A stretch of 48,604 bases of DNA from Phoronis australis. Its lineage: Eukaryota; Phoronida; Phoronidae. The stretch spans positions 1-48,604 of the forward strand of contig NMRA01000618.1 of NCBI GenBank assembly GCA_002633005.1, in the 5' to 3' direction. The notes under the pieces were generated by a model. The model was not told the origin of the DNA and made no database searches. It saw nothing but the letters and a program-made list of their open reading frames with translations. Position 1 is the first letter of the stretch; every line of letters starts with the position of its first letter. A program made the position numbers and the translations under genes. Positions 33,186 through 45,940 of the stretch are shown in pieces.

Positions 33186-33857
33186 CTGCGCTCGCCAAGA
33201 ACATGAGCAGTCCAGGGTATTAATTATCCAATCTGGTCAAATGCCCTGATCTGCAGAATCACCAACACTCGACACTTACCTGCCGGAATCGTCGCTCTTA
33301 CCATATTTTAATGCAAAATTAGCAAGCCAATGATTTTTAGTAAATGGATATAAGTGTAGGAAATTCAAATAAATTGCAATCGGTGGAATGTTTGTTTGAG
33401 TCTATTGTGTTTGTCAGTACAAGCTTCTGTTTAACATCTGGTACATGGAATTTGGAAGTGCGAGTTCAGGTTTTCACCAACTCACTTTATTGGTAGTCGA
33501 CATGGGCCATTGGATATTCAAACTCTGGCACCACAGGCCAGCACCGTCTTACCTTGTCTATTTGGAGAATACTGGTGCTACAACTGATTTTTTGATCATC
33601 AAACTTTTGCAACCTGGGATCCCTGGGTTTGAGCTGAATTTCAGGACTGTATGCGAAAAATTTTCAATCACAACGTCTGGAACTTACTCTCAAGTTCCGA
33701 ATAGCCATATATATATACGATTTATTTCAGACTCTTTATCCAGTCTGTACAAAGCTTATTTGGGTCTCTCCGTTTATTAATTATAGATGGTTTTTCCACT
33801 CCTCCACAATTATTTGGTCAAGATGACATTCGGAGTTGGCTGTTTCTTACTCATTTC

Positions 33858-34144
33858 TAGGCAGTGACCATCACCTCTGTTGGCCCGAACCAGAGGCGAT
33901 GCAGCTCCTGTAGGCGCTCTGTACGCCGGAAGCTTTTCGGCGAATTATGCCTCGCACCGACTAAACCATCAAAGTCACGTTGTTATAAATACCTTTTGCG
34001 CATAGAGGAACACCTTAGGAGGTTGTCGATGTGTTTAATTCCTTCCAACTCGAACAAATACTCCCGTTATCAAACTTTTTCTTCGAGCAGTCCCTATTTC
34101 AGTTCCCAAAATCGTGAACTCAACATTTTTATACTGCGCACGCT
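33858..34144 (+). repeat. Left arm of a long inverted repeat
   Basis: Begins TAGGCAGTGACCATCACCTC. Its reverse complement, highly similar by eye, lies at 34514-34795 across a ~370-bp spacer. Both arms keep an open frame reading VGPNQRRC, LFGELCLAPTKPSKSRCYKY and so on, but no family is recognised. Confidence 0.9.
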
Positions 34145-34513
34145 CCAATTTTTACCGCGCTCGCTAGGTGATGTGACTTCATGACCTCAATTTTTAAATA
34201 GGCTAAAGGTGAGCCATTGCGGTCTTGTCAGTCAAATGTTTGTTTCCAAAATGCCACCACTTATACTTGTCTTTAATTGGCATTACTTGAAACTGATTCT
34301 ATTTCAATGAATTATTGTTTGCATTTGATAAAAATAAATGCTGTTGATATGACATTTAATAGTGTTTGTGGACATATTTGATATTTTAATGTTTAACGGC
34401 AAATGCACGGCTGGTTCTTGGCAGCACTTACGCAAAGGACGGGAACTTCAGCTTTCAAAGTTCACCGGTAGGACCGCAACTTCTGACGTTCGGCCTGGTT
34501 AAAAGAATCTTTT
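34145..34513. other. Spacer (loop) of the long inverted repeat
   Basis: AT-rich, no open frame or motif recognised. Confidence 0.5.
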
Positions 34514-34795
34514 GGCGTGCGCCGAGTGGAAATGTTGACGATTTTGGGAACTGAAATAGGGACTGCTCGAAGAAAAAGTTTGATAACTGGAGTATTTGTT
34601 CGAGTTGGAAGGAATTAAACACATCGACAACCTCCTAAGGTGTTCCTCTATGCGCAAAAGGTATTTATAACAACGTGACTTTGATGGTTTAGTCGGTGCG
34701 AGGCATAATTCGCCGAAATGTTTCCGGCGAACAGAGCGCCTATTGGAGTTGCATCGCCTCTGGTTCGGGCCAACAGAGGCGATGGTCATTGCCTA
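34514..34795 (-). repeat. Right arm of the long inverted repeat
   Basis: Reverse complement of 33858-34144 with scattered substitutions and a small indel near its inner end. The minus-strand frame encodes nearly the same peptide as the left arm's plus-strand frame. Confidence 0.9.
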
Positions 34796-34842
34796 ACTCA
34801 TTTCTTGAACGCAATTTTGTAACTCAAAATTTTTTTGGACAC

Positions 34843-34908
34843 CGAATTTCGAACCCTGGTTGCCTAAGTGAGAACTCACAGTCCTAACCACTAGACCACG
34901 AGACACTC
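34843..34908 (-). repeat. tRNA-like sequence (tRNA-Glu-type pseudogene or SINE head)
   Basis: The minus strand has an A-box-like CGTGGTCTAGTGGTTAGGA and a B-box-like GGGTTCGAAATTC at tRNA spacing, resembling tRNA-Glu. The acceptor stem does not pair convincingly (GTGTCTC against ...ATTCGGTG), so a functional tRNA is unlikely. Confidence 0.5.
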
Positions 34909-35217
34909 CCAACAATTTAGCAATTTTAAAGATTATATACGATTCCATGGTACACACGGAAGTCACTTGTAATAACATGTACATGAAAAAGATTTTATTC
35001 GTTTACTATACAACTGTACATTTCAAAGCTTAAATGATCAGACTCCCAAGTATGTATTCTCATTAGTAGCAACAAACCCATCATATGTATACCTTTTTGC
35101 GCAATGAAGAGTTGTACGTTAGAAGACTTGTCAACTGAGTCATGCACGAGCCATGCCAGTTTGCTTCTGTCGCGAACATTTTACATTTTACGCAAATATG
35201 CAATCATTATTATTATT

Positions 35218-35430
35218 TTAGTCTATACTATTTTTAAACTTCCACAAATTTGCCATATATACCATTGATTCCATTCTATACTATTATTATTTTTTTGCAA
35301 ATTTCCGGTCTATACTGTTATTCTACTCTTCTAGTGGCAAAAATGTCGGGTCTATACTATTATTCCATTCTCTACTATTACTAGGAATCTTGAAAATTTC
35401 CGGTCTATACTATTAATGCTGTCTCTACAA
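35218..35430. repeat. Degenerate short repeats of GGTCTATACTATTATTCC type
   Basis: The motif TCTATACTRTTA recurs at least five times with CAAATTTCCGG or GAAAATTTCCGG between copies. Period irregular, about 40-60 bp. Confidence 0.6.
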
Positions 35431-38400
35431 CTATCGGAACTTGAGAGTAGTGTGAAATAATTTTCCCTGTGAAAATTGCGTCGCCCTCTGTCGGTCTTTG
35501 TAGACATTGTGTGCAAGGCCCCGTACCATGAGTCAGATAACCTGTATCTGACTCTCGGTGTATGTTCCAAGGAGAGTTCATGTCATTGATCCACACAACC
35601 TCTTTGATACTTCATACAGTATAGAAATAGCATAAGACTAAATTTCTGACTTGAGTCACTTCTCGTGTAACAAACAACTGATACTTGAGAGACACGTGAG
35701 GCAGCGCACGACGCTCAGCTAAACACGCCATGTCCCATTTGGCTACCTGTCAAAAATCCCACGTCACAAAATGAAATCTGAGGCCGCCAAAACTGAATAT
35801 TTCTGTCTTCGAAATCAATTCTGAAGTTTCCTGACATCCTTCTGTCTGGCGTATAGAAGTTTGTCAACCAAAAAATGGATGAATGGCCTCGTAGTGCCAC
35901 CAACTCTGCTGATTCTACGCGTAGATGGCGTAAGTGTAGATCTATGCACCTTCATTCTGTATCTCAAGTTTTCCCACTGGCAAACAAAAATGGAATGCAG
36001 ACAACTGCATGGACTGGTGGTGTGAATTTTGCGGAACAGTTGTGACTTCTATTTACTTACTTCCAATCGTAATTTAAGTGTGGTGGTAAATGATTTCACA
36101 AAGTCAACTGAACTTTTTTGAGTCAATTTAAAGTTTGGAAGTCCAAACGAACTTTGAAACACCAATAAAGGGAATTATTGTCCGACTTTGATACTCTCAA
36201 CAGTGACTTCCTGGTGACTTGGAATTTTCCCAGGTCCCCAAACACAATCTGAGATCGCATTGGTGACCTGCAGGCCGCCAATTCAAGCGCTGCGAGGGTT
36301 GCAGTGATAACACATTGGAAAGAACTAATGAAAGGAGAGCATTTTGAGGTTTTTACGTTTAATCTCTTAGATTCCGGGTCTTTTACTCAGGAAAAATATC
36401 TTAAAAATGGAGAAGCTGATCTAATAAGTATATATATATATATATAGTAGCAGTAAATGCCATAGGCTTTCTTCCAAAATGTGTTTTTAATGTCTTGATG
36501 CGATGAGTTTTGGACCTGTAAAGACTTTATCAGTGTTGTTAGCTTTAACATCAGGTGCGAAAGATAATAATGGCTTCCCACATCTGATGGCTCATGTATT
36601 TGCTGTTTACCAAATTATATGAACGAGCAAGACATAATGTAATACTGGCTACACAAATAGATCCTTAATGCTGTTAAAAACCATTTTGCCTCTGTGATTA
36701 TAGGCATCAGGCAGTGTGTATTATCCTTATCACAGTGATTGTCTGATCTATTAAAGACATGCTATAATGTTCACTGAAGTATTGGGTGTTGCTAACTTGT
36801 TCCTTTTTTGAACTTAAGAAGTTTTATGTTCTTGACCGGTAATAAGTCCCGTCCAGTCGCAGCCTGCCCGATAACAACTTGCACTATTGCAACTTACCCC
36901 ACTTAAGTAGAGAACCCGCACTCACATATCCGATAAATAGGGTAAAGTGGAAGTTGTCGCTGTGTGCTTGACAATGAATAGTTAATGCATATACTGGACG
37001 CAAAAGAAGACCCAACTGTATGTAACTAGGGTTTTCATTTGCAGTTTCTGCTTATTTTGCATCTTTTTATAGTTATTTTGACTTTATTTGTACAAAAACA
37101 TTTTTTTCTGTTAAATTTTACAACACATAAAATATTTCCATCACACAAGCCTATTTGAAGAAGGTGGTAAGTCAAACAATCAAAAAGATTGCAACGCCAG
37201 ACGCAGTCTTCAGAAGAAGACTTTCACGTCTAGTGATTCAAGCCTCTAACTTCTTTTCACTATAAGTGAGGGTGGCCCACACCCACCGGTACCAAATAAG
37301 GCCAACTAATGCTGGATGGATGTCTGCCTCTTGCTAGGAGGAGACTTTAGAAAACGATTGGTCACTTGAAGGGACTCTGCCTGGTCTTTTCATTTCTCCT
37401 CCACCAAATCTACATTCACGCCACCATAGCTGCAGTACATATACAAATCGGTTCTTGTTACACGGTGGTAAACCTGTATTACCGATAACAGTCCATAATG
37501 AAGAGCCAGGAAAACCTCTCGCTCCAACTTTGACAGCAAATAAATTGACGGTGTACCAATAAGTCCTTGTACTTGGCCATCTTGAATTTATGACTCCTCA
37601 ATACACAAGTTACATTAGAACAAGGTGGCCTACCTTGATATGGTGGAGTTATTTGTCACAAGTGGGGAAAGTTGCACTAGTTTAAATAGCGTCCACACAA
37701 CCTCCAAACTAAGGGGCAACTCGTTCCAAGACTAACCTGTTCTAGGGTAAGATTGTGTGTGGACTGCACTAGAGTCACAAGGGTCGGTCATTTGGTTACC
37801 ATTAAATAACAGACATCAAACTGATTCCCAAAATGCAGGAGCCTTATAAGTGATTACTGCCGCTTGATGATGTTATTGTCTAAGTGTTAGATTACACATG
37901 CATTTTAACCCTACCTGTTGGGTAGTATTGCCTTGGGCATTTTGTGTAGGTTTTATAACTAAAACACTAAGAGCTGAACGTTCAGACAGTAACCAATCTT
38001 TGTGAAGTGGATGACCTTTCATCAAATTACTTTTCAACTGTGCATGTTCAATCAGCAAACATTGCTTTTCTGAATCCTCGATGAACGAATAATCATTATT
38101 CATGTCATAAGACGCCACAGAATTACTGAGAATTATGGGAACGCCATTTTTTGAAGATTTCTTTGAAATGGATTTTTGTTTGAGTTATATTCTTACCTTC
38201 TTTCTAATGGAATTGGGCCTTAGATTTTTTATATAATCGGGTCTTAGATTTTTTTATTTAACAATCAAACGACAGACATCAATCTCCGTTTTTGTCAACA
38301 TCTAATTTCTTCAACTCTGACACTTGGTCGTAGTGCTATTGCTTGAAGAAAAAAATTTAGAAGATTCCAGAGACTTTAGATTGTCCATCACATAATGCAA

Positions 38401-40150
38401 GAGTTTGTGCAACTTGGCCTACCCTGTGAAGAAGTATATCGGTTGTTCAAATCTGCCAAAAAGAAACAAAAAATCAAAAGACTTGGTAGATGGTGGATAA
38501 AGGCCAGTCCCACTCAGCCCTATTGTAATTCTTTTCTCATTTTGCTCAAAGATAATTATCATTTTTCTATTTTTCAAGTTAAGTCTGGATTATTTTACTG
38601 CAAATATTAGAAAAACTGGTGTATGTTTTGATATGTTCAGTACAGAAAATCTGCAAAAAATTAGAAACTACATGTTGTTTTATGACGGAAATCAATTTAA
38701 GAACACTCTGAATTGTTCTTAATATTTATTTTTGTGAAGAAATCTGACAAAACAAAATCTCACGTGTCCGCCATATTGTATGCGAAATAGAGGAAGACCT
38801 GTATATTTGGAGTTGCCATCTTCATAGTTGAATAAATCGAGTTATTGGCGATGAATGTTTCTTTTGAAGTAATCGATTATCTACATTTGCTCCATGGTGT
38901 TCTCATTAACTAAGAACGTTAACTCTCAAAACGAGTTCCGCACAAAACATGAACAGAAACAATGAATTTCAAAGATTATGGCGAAGCAAGTTGGTTCAAC
39001 GTAATCTAATCACAAATCATTCACATTTAACTAAATATGTAGAACACTGTAGAAATTAGCTCTATAAAATTAATGACATATTTTCTGAAAATTGAAAGCA
39101 TTTTTAAAGTTTGAAAACGTTGAACTTTATACCAATCCCTCATTGATTGTGTCAGGTGATAGATTTAAGGAAATAGAAATGTACTATATTAAGTTCATAG
39201 CACAGTTATAGTATCATTAAACTGAACAAATTGTATAAATGTGATCAGTATATGTTTCACAGATTTTTTAATTTTGTGCAACTTCTGAGTTTCTTCATCA
39301 AATCAGAAAAGGCCCCTAATGCAAAATTAGAACTTGTTAAAAAGATTCCTCACAGCATTTTGGGGAACAGTGCATAAGGCTAGTATATGTAAATCTGAAG
39401 ATCATATGAATCTGATTAGTCATTTCTGAGGTATAACCTTCTGAAATTAGCCTAATTTGAAATTCCCTAAGGTCTTGTTAAACCTTATAAAATTTGGGTG
39501 GTCTTGTAGTCTGAACACCCATGTTACATGCACATTCAAGATTATGCTGCCCCATGTTTGTCATTATCCCCCTTGTATTTGAAGGCTGCCTGGAAAGCTT
39601 GTGTTGTGTTTTGTCTTGAAAGCTTTTTGTCTGTTGAAGTCACTGTTTGCAAGTCAACTGTTTTGTTTTTGGGGGTTGCCATACTTCAATGTACTACCCC
39701 TCCCTCTTTAGTTTCCAACCTAGTGTGCAGTCAAACATCCTGTTTGCAGACGACCGTGAAAGATTGGCACTTCTTTGCTTGAGATGTCTGAGATCATGTG
39801 AAAAATGCTGCTTTTTATTATCTGTTATGGTTACAGTCCATAATATGTGAAAAGCAACATTCTTAAAGTTATATGGGATACCTTGGTTGCCAAGGGTTGG
39901 ATTTGTTAAATTACTTTCTAAGTATTAACAATGTACTCTTGAAAGTAGATGTTTTAAAATTTTATGACCACAAAATCTCACTTGCACGAAAGCGAATCCT
40001 AGATTTTTTTGATCACAAGATTGTTTTTGCTTATAAGCTATTATAACATAGGTTACTTTATACCACAATATTAGTGTCAAATGGCAGATACAACTGTGTA
40101 ATAACCCATAAAGTTATTTCACTAGTGAGATAATGTTTTGGTGGGAAACC
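35431..40150. other. Gene-poor stretch, no supported feature except a short (TA)n at ~36428-36446
   Basis: Several 60-85 codon frames occur (for example 37873-38118 minus, 38395-38610 plus, 39528-39782 plus). None shows a recognisable domain, splice borders or neighbour support. Confidence 0.35.
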
Positions 40151-40153
40151 AAA

Positions 40154-40219
40154 GACGGAGTCGAAACCGGAACCCTGGAGTTGCTGGTCACCGACTTTAC
40201 CACTACACCACGCAGCGAC
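40154..40219 (-). repeat. tRNA-like sequence (SINE head or tRNA pseudogene)
   Basis: The minus strand reads an A-box-like CGTGGTGTAGTGGTAAAGTC and a B-box-like GGTTTCGACTCCG at tRNA spacing. Stem pairing is poor. A tRNA-derived SINE or pseudogene is more likely than a functional gene. Confidence 0.5.
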
Positions 40220-40812
40220 TGACGTCATCAAGAGTGAAAATAGAATACTTAAATGAGCACGCGCAATAATCCCATGTTCAACAAACCGCATTGTACTGTA
40301 CTTATACGCTATGAGAAATAAGACACATAATTTCCATAAAAACGATATCTTAATTAAGTGAAATTTTTTTCTTATGTCCTCTTACTTGTAAATCACCGAT
40401 CTCCAGTTTGAATGTGGGTATCGTGTCGTCGGGATCCTTCGACTTGAGAATTATATTCTGTTACCAGTGGTAACCTACTTTAGCAGACCGATAATTTCCT
40501 GGTCAAAGCTTAGCATGAAAAAAGTGTGTTTTGAGCTATACTGGTTTGTAAACCTTAATTTATCAATTCAATTTATTTCGTTTTTATTTAAGTTTTCAAT
40601 TGGTTTTGAGTAAAAGCATTATTTGACAAAAATAGCCCGGCTTTTCTTAAAAGGTCACGACCTCCGACCCCGGGCCTTTGACATAGAAAGTAGTTACAAA
40701 GCCGAGGAGAGTCGGAAAAGATAAATCGATTCACTGTAATGTTTCCCGCTTAGTAATAAGTATGTGGTATTAATAGATTATTACATGTTCTCAGCCGTTA
40801 TCCTCCTTATCT

Positions 40813-40896
40813 AGAGCCCGAGTGGATTTTGGAGAATTATCGCCCGAGGGACGTTATTCCCTCGGGCGATAATTCTCCAAAATCCACTCGGGCTCT
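40813..40896. repeat. Perfect 39-bp palindrome with 6-nt loop
   Basis: The left arm 40813-40851 (AGAGCCCGAGTGGATTTTGG...) and right arm 40858-40896 are perfect reverse complements separated by CGTTAT. They would form a 39-bp uninterrupted hairpin. No mismatches by direct comparison. Confidence 0.97.
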
Positions 40897-43800
40897 TGAG
40901 AACGGGGGAATAACAACTTCGCCATGTAATTATCTATATGTACTTTCCACAAACATTTTTTTCGTATTAAACTTGCAAGTTCAATTTCTTTCTTCTGTTA
41001 TCTGTGGAAGGATATCGAGGCCTTTTAATAGTGGAGCTTGGCTGTCAAATATTCTTCAGTCTTCGTTTTTGTCATCAGAATTCCCTGACTAAAAGGCCTT
41101 AAAAGAAAACCACAGACACACCTTTATAGCTAATGTCTAATAAAGACATACAATTTGTTTTATTGGTAATAAAAAGTGCATGTTTGTTGAAATTATGGCG
41201 ATCTTCGTGAAAGATCAAGATTTCGTTTTGAAAAAAAGCAGGCACATGATCAGGAACATAGAAATTATGTGTGTGGTTGTGGTGACATTCTGTGATCATC
41301 AAGGATTTTAAGAACATTTAGTTTTATTGGTGTACATGCTACAAAACCTTAAGAAAAATCACTAAGAATGTAACCTATTGACTTAAAGCTTTTTAATAGA
41401 ATATTTCTTACTTAAGTAAAACTGTTGTTTTCTTGCAATGACTAATGTCTATTTTGTTTCACATTTCCTTCATTCCCAGTACTTCAATAGGAAAGTGTTT
41501 CAATCAGGAACTTCACTTGATTTTACACACAGTGTAGTATGGACTCTTTGTTACTGCTCGATTTCTTCCTGTTAAAGTTTTTATTTCCTTGATTTATGCT
41601 TGTCATGGTCTCTCTGGTATTGTAACATGATATCCATACTCAAATCTCTCAATCGTTCCATTCTGACGCATGCTTGTGTGCCACTGGTTTGTCCGTGTTT
41701 GTTATCAAACGCACTTTCATGTATGAGGAACTAATGTCAACATTTAGTTACCCCTGCCTACCACTAGGTGGCAGTCGTGTAGTGAGCTACCTGTTCCAGA
41801 ACCCTTGGGGACTTCATGTCTTTGGGTTAGTCTTTTCCTCAGTTTTAAGGACTTGTGAAAGGTGTGGAAACGGGACCCTCGCCAGTCTGATTCAAAAAGT
41901 AGCATGATCTGCCATGTTCGGAATAGTTGGAAATACGCTACATGTGTCTAGTACTGTATGGCTTGGGTTTGTGCACAGAAGACAATTGGTAATTCTTCCC
42001 CTGTTTAACACTCAGTATGGTGGACATGTGAAGTTTAAGTTTTGCAGCAAAGATGAACATAAACATTAAATATGTTGTCTTTCAGTGAGCTGATATCATT
42101 TAACGAAGGTTCCAATGTGTAGCAAGATAACCGGCCTTTGAACATTAGAAATTTGGCAGTTATTTTTTAATTAAATAAGTGGACAACTCCTGTTACATTC
42201 TGAACAGTTGTTCTGAGAAACTTTTATTTGACATACTTATGGGTGCATTAAAAAGGTGATTATCTGGCGTTGGTTTCAATTTTGAAATTGAACAAATATA
42301 AATGGACATTTTCAAAGAATTTTGGAAAGTGGTGTTATATTTAGTTAAGAGTTTCTTAGGGTTTTCGGAAACAACCCAACTGTTTGTTAAATCAAAACTA
42401 CTCAGAACAGTAATGATGTTACTAGACACTAGTGACAGCATAAGCCATTACAACAGACACCATTTGAAATGTAGAGTATGCAGTGGTCACTGATAGAAAC
42501 CAGCCACAGTACAGAGAAAATTTGTGCAGCCATTACCTTCCTTTGGGAATGTGTATGTACATAGTAAAATCTGACTAGTTTCGAAAGAATAATTACATAA
42601 AGGTGTCAAACATTGATGTCAATGCTCACAAATTTTCAAAATGCTGTTTTGAATATGTAAAAGCATTTAATTTAGTGTTCTACATGTTTCATGGAAAAAT
42701 GATAAAATACAATTTTCTTAGTCAGCCATATTGTTTCCTGAATAGGTGAGATTACACTGTGTACATGCACGCAGCCATTATAGGCTTGGCGTTATTTCCT
42801 GCCATTTGCATTTTGGCAAATGTACTACACCATGTACTTGCAGAAGTAGTACTATAATTCGATTATACCACCTTGAACAGTATATGCATCACAAAGTCTA
42901 TAAATAAGTTGTAGACTGGCTATTCTGGGTATTAAATTGAACACTGTAACTATAAATAACCTCATCTGGTATGCTAATAACTATGGAGGCTTGTTTGGTA
43001 TGCTTCTGTGTGTGCAACTGACAAGATTTTTTCCATTTCATGAATTCACCCCACTGGGATTGTTTCCTCAGTAAGTCTTTGGAAGGTGTGCCATATGTGT
43101 ATTGCGTAGATTTTCTTGGGATTTCCAGTTGGAGCTATTGTTTGAGTCATCCTCTGGTAAATATTACAAGCATACATAGTGTTGTGGTGTATTTGGAGTT
43201 ATTCTCTGGATTACTGTTGGCACTAGTGCTAGGCGTCCATTGGTAAATATTACCAGAACATGTTGTGTATTGAGAGTTTGTTCACAGGGTTGCCAGTTGG
43301 AGATAGTGCTGAAATTCTCAGCAGTCATATTTTTGTTATGTGCATTACTGTTATTTTCAGACTTTTTGAGTGGTTGTTATAGCACCGAGATTTCTGTTGT
43401 GATATTGGGAAGATATAAGATATGTTTGCACAGTACATAGCCTTGAAATGGTCCTAGAATTTCTACTGGATTTAGATTTGGGAAGTCCTTGAAAGTCTTT
43501 GATTTTTTAGAGCTGGTGCGGACATTGTATGTATCAGTGTCTTCTTCTCAGGCTTTCTAGTTGAAGATTTGTATTGAGTCTCGCTCTACTTTTTTAAGTT
43601 TTTGATTCACGTTCTGTTCTCTTTGGTTTTCTGAATGAGCTAGACTCGAGCCTCTTGTTGAAATGGGTGATACATGAGGCACTGGCTTCCTAGTTTTCAT
43701 AGTTTGAGAGTGCTGAGCTTCTTAGAGATATGGGATACCTGACTCCACAACTGCTGTCAAGGTGCCTAGTTGTAGCCAGTAACTAATAGGGCTATAGGGA

Positions 43801-44520
43801 GTAATGCTTGTTATCCAAGCTGGTTTCTGTTTTTCACCACATGGTATGGAATTGGTAAACAGTTGGGATGCCTAGTGAAGTAAATCTTTGGAGGTTTATT
43901 GGTTAATCTTCATCTGAGGTCATCCAAGGTGAGTGCCCTATGAACCAGTCTTAGGAGCATTTTTTCTTGAGTTAGTTGGCAGCAAGCAAGTTTGGAATTG
44001 CACCTCAAGTGAGTTGAATTTTTGTCACAATATCTAGAGCATGATTTGAATAAAATGTGAATATAAGAGTGTTGAGGCACCGCCACTGTAGCTTCGTGAA
44101 TTAATTTTGATTTGCCTCGTTTAAACTGGCCAAGGTTTGGGTACTAGCTAAAGTATTAAGGTGTCAGTATATTATATTCCAAAGGATACCAGTGTTAAAT
44201 CTTTCTGACCATGCGAATTTCAGTGTGAATAACAAGCAATGATGTAACTGGACAATCAGGTATACCTCAAAAGTCAAAAGTTTTGGTAACTTTGTGACAA
44301 TTCACACATAAAAAGGAAAGTGCCGAAAGTTATGGTTTTCTTGCCGGAGGTCATGATTTCATTTTTCAGACTATTCCGTTGGTCTAACAGCTCTTCTTGC
44401 TAATATTGGTATTTAAGCAGTTGGCAAGTCGTAAATCGATAAGTAGGCGAATTCCATAGATTTTAATTTTTTTGTCAATAAGAACTTTTAGAACCTTGCA
44501 TTAACATTTAACTTTTCCTT
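40897..44520. other. Gene-poor stretch, nothing recognised
   Basis: T-rich plus strand with many short open frames, none with domain or splice evidence. Confidence 0.4.
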
Positions 44521-44529
44521 CCTAGTTAA

Positions 44530-44685
44530 GGTGACCAGGATATACCCTGCATGAAGGCCTGGTGACCAGGCCTTTATCCAGGATTTGGAAAATAGGGCAT
44601 CCACATTAGTGCTAGGGCTTCCATTTGGATGCCCAGGACATACACTGCATAAAGGCCTGCTGGTGACCAGTGCATTCTCTTTCTT
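44530..44685. repeat. Imperfect direct repeat of ~100 bp with GGCCTGGTGACCAGG motif
   Basis: Two related blocks: CAGGATATACCCTGCATGAA followed by GGCCTGGTGACCAGG, and CAGGACATACACTGCATAAA followed by GGCCTGCTGGTGACCAG. Confidence 0.6.
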
Positions 44686-44823
44686 GTTTACACTAATGTA
44701 GTTGATTGTCTGTGTCTAGACACCTAGCTAAATAAATCTTCTCCATGTTCATTTACAGGAAGCATATTTTAACATCTGACTAATCAATGACAATGCTAAA
44801 TGTATTTGAGGTTGTCCCCATGG

Positions 44824-44926
44824 CAGAGTCAAACCCACAACAGAGTCAAACCCAGGAAAGAGTCAAAGCCATGACAGAGTCAAACCCACAGCAAAGTCAA
44901 ACCCACTGCAGAGTCAAACCCAGGAC
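44824..44926. repeat. 18-bp minisatellite (CAGAGTCAAACCCACAAC type)
   Basis: Six imperfect units of RAGTCAAACCCANNNCAG spaced 17-18 bp apart. Confidence 0.85.
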
Positions 44927-44929
44927 CTC

Positions 44930-45737
44930 AGCAGACATTCCATTTCTTAGTTGCTAGCAGTGCAACCAAAGTGATGACCAAGTATTTAACCCACCCCCCT
45001 CCCCCCTCCGGATGGCCTGGAAGCCAATTAAAATCTATTGAATCGGCAATTCCTAATGAAGTCACAAAAATATATTTTAATGTTTCATAGATTTTATCAG
45101 AGCTGAAACCTTCAACACATCTATGCTTCCCATGTTTTTTGACCCCAAAACCGATGTTTCCCTTCAAAGTTGTTTTTTGCATAGGAGTTACTGTTAGGTA
45201 CAATACATATATATATAGACAAATTGAGAAAAATTGATAAAAAATGGAAAAGGTCAATTTTGACAATTATTTTTGTCTGAAATTGTTGGGATGTAACAAT
45301 ACGTAACAGTACGTTCAGCCATGGTCGTGGTCTTGGAGGGCATGACACTGCACCAGGCATTAAGGGGGTCCATTATGTTCCTCATATGAACAGTGCAAAG
45401 GTGGCCAAGTCATATGGCCTTAAGATCCGCGGCCACCAACTTCAGATCTACCCTTCATATTTTCTTGTTTTAGCACACAATTTGGTCAACTCATGAAATT
45501 TATTTGGTCAAATTCACAAACAAAAATAAAGGTCGTGTTGCAGTCCTGCCATTGTTGTTTGTCTTGTGGAGGTGCCATTAAACAACATTTTGTTTGTAAA
45601 TATAATTGCGTCACCATGTGACTGAAAAATATTGGAGTGACAATGTTGGCGATTATGTTGTTGTGAGATTAGTGAAGTTATACTATCAATAATTGAAGAA
45701 TTACGGTAGTTTTGTATTAACCTTTTGTCTCTTTTAG
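44930..45737. other. No supported gene; one open segment near 45290-45490
   Basis: A plus-strand frame without an early ATG reads HGRGLGGHDTAPGIKGVHYV then PHMNSAKVAKSYGLKIRGHQ. It is protein-like but unidentified and without convincing splice sites. Confidence 0.2.
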
Positions 45738-45940
45738 CGGAGGAGTCTCCTGGTCGCAACAAAATGTTGAGGAAGGCGTTCTCATTCCGTGATGACTTCA
45801 AGGGACTCATCCGTCGCACGCCCTCCATCACTTCTGCAGGTCAGAGGTCGCCATCCCCAGCGAAACGTGTCAAGTCGAGGACTTCAAGCCGATGTGACAG
45901 TTCTGAGGACCAAAGCAGGGCCCACAAACTGACCGAGTCG
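45738..45940 (+). CDS. Isolated internal coding exon of an unidentified Ser/Arg-rich protein
   Basis: 203 bp between a good acceptor (tgtctcttttag) and a consensus donor (gtaagt). It enters with two bases of a split codon and leaves at phase 0, giving 67 full codons without a stop. The peptide begins EESPGRNKMLRKAFSFRDDF, continues KGLIRRTPSITSAGQRSPSP and then AKRVKSRTSSRC, and ends SSEDQSRAHKLTES. It is basic, with SP and RxxS-type sites suggesting a phosphorylated, possibly nuclear-localising linker. I see no other exon of the same gene in the window. The FSFR and KRVK stretches recall the N-terminal or linker regions of NET1/ARHGEF3 or ECT2-type RhoGEFs, but this is a weak resemblance, not an identification. 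Confidence 0.5.

Noticed and set aside
33864-34184. 106-codon plus-strand protein gene
   Set aside because: Its frame is mirrored in the opposite arm of an inverted repeat and in a third diverged copy; a repeat family, with no recognised domain.
34843-34908. Functional tRNA-Glu gene
   Set aside because: A and B boxes are present but the acceptor stem does not pair; better described as tRNA-derived repeat or pseudogene.
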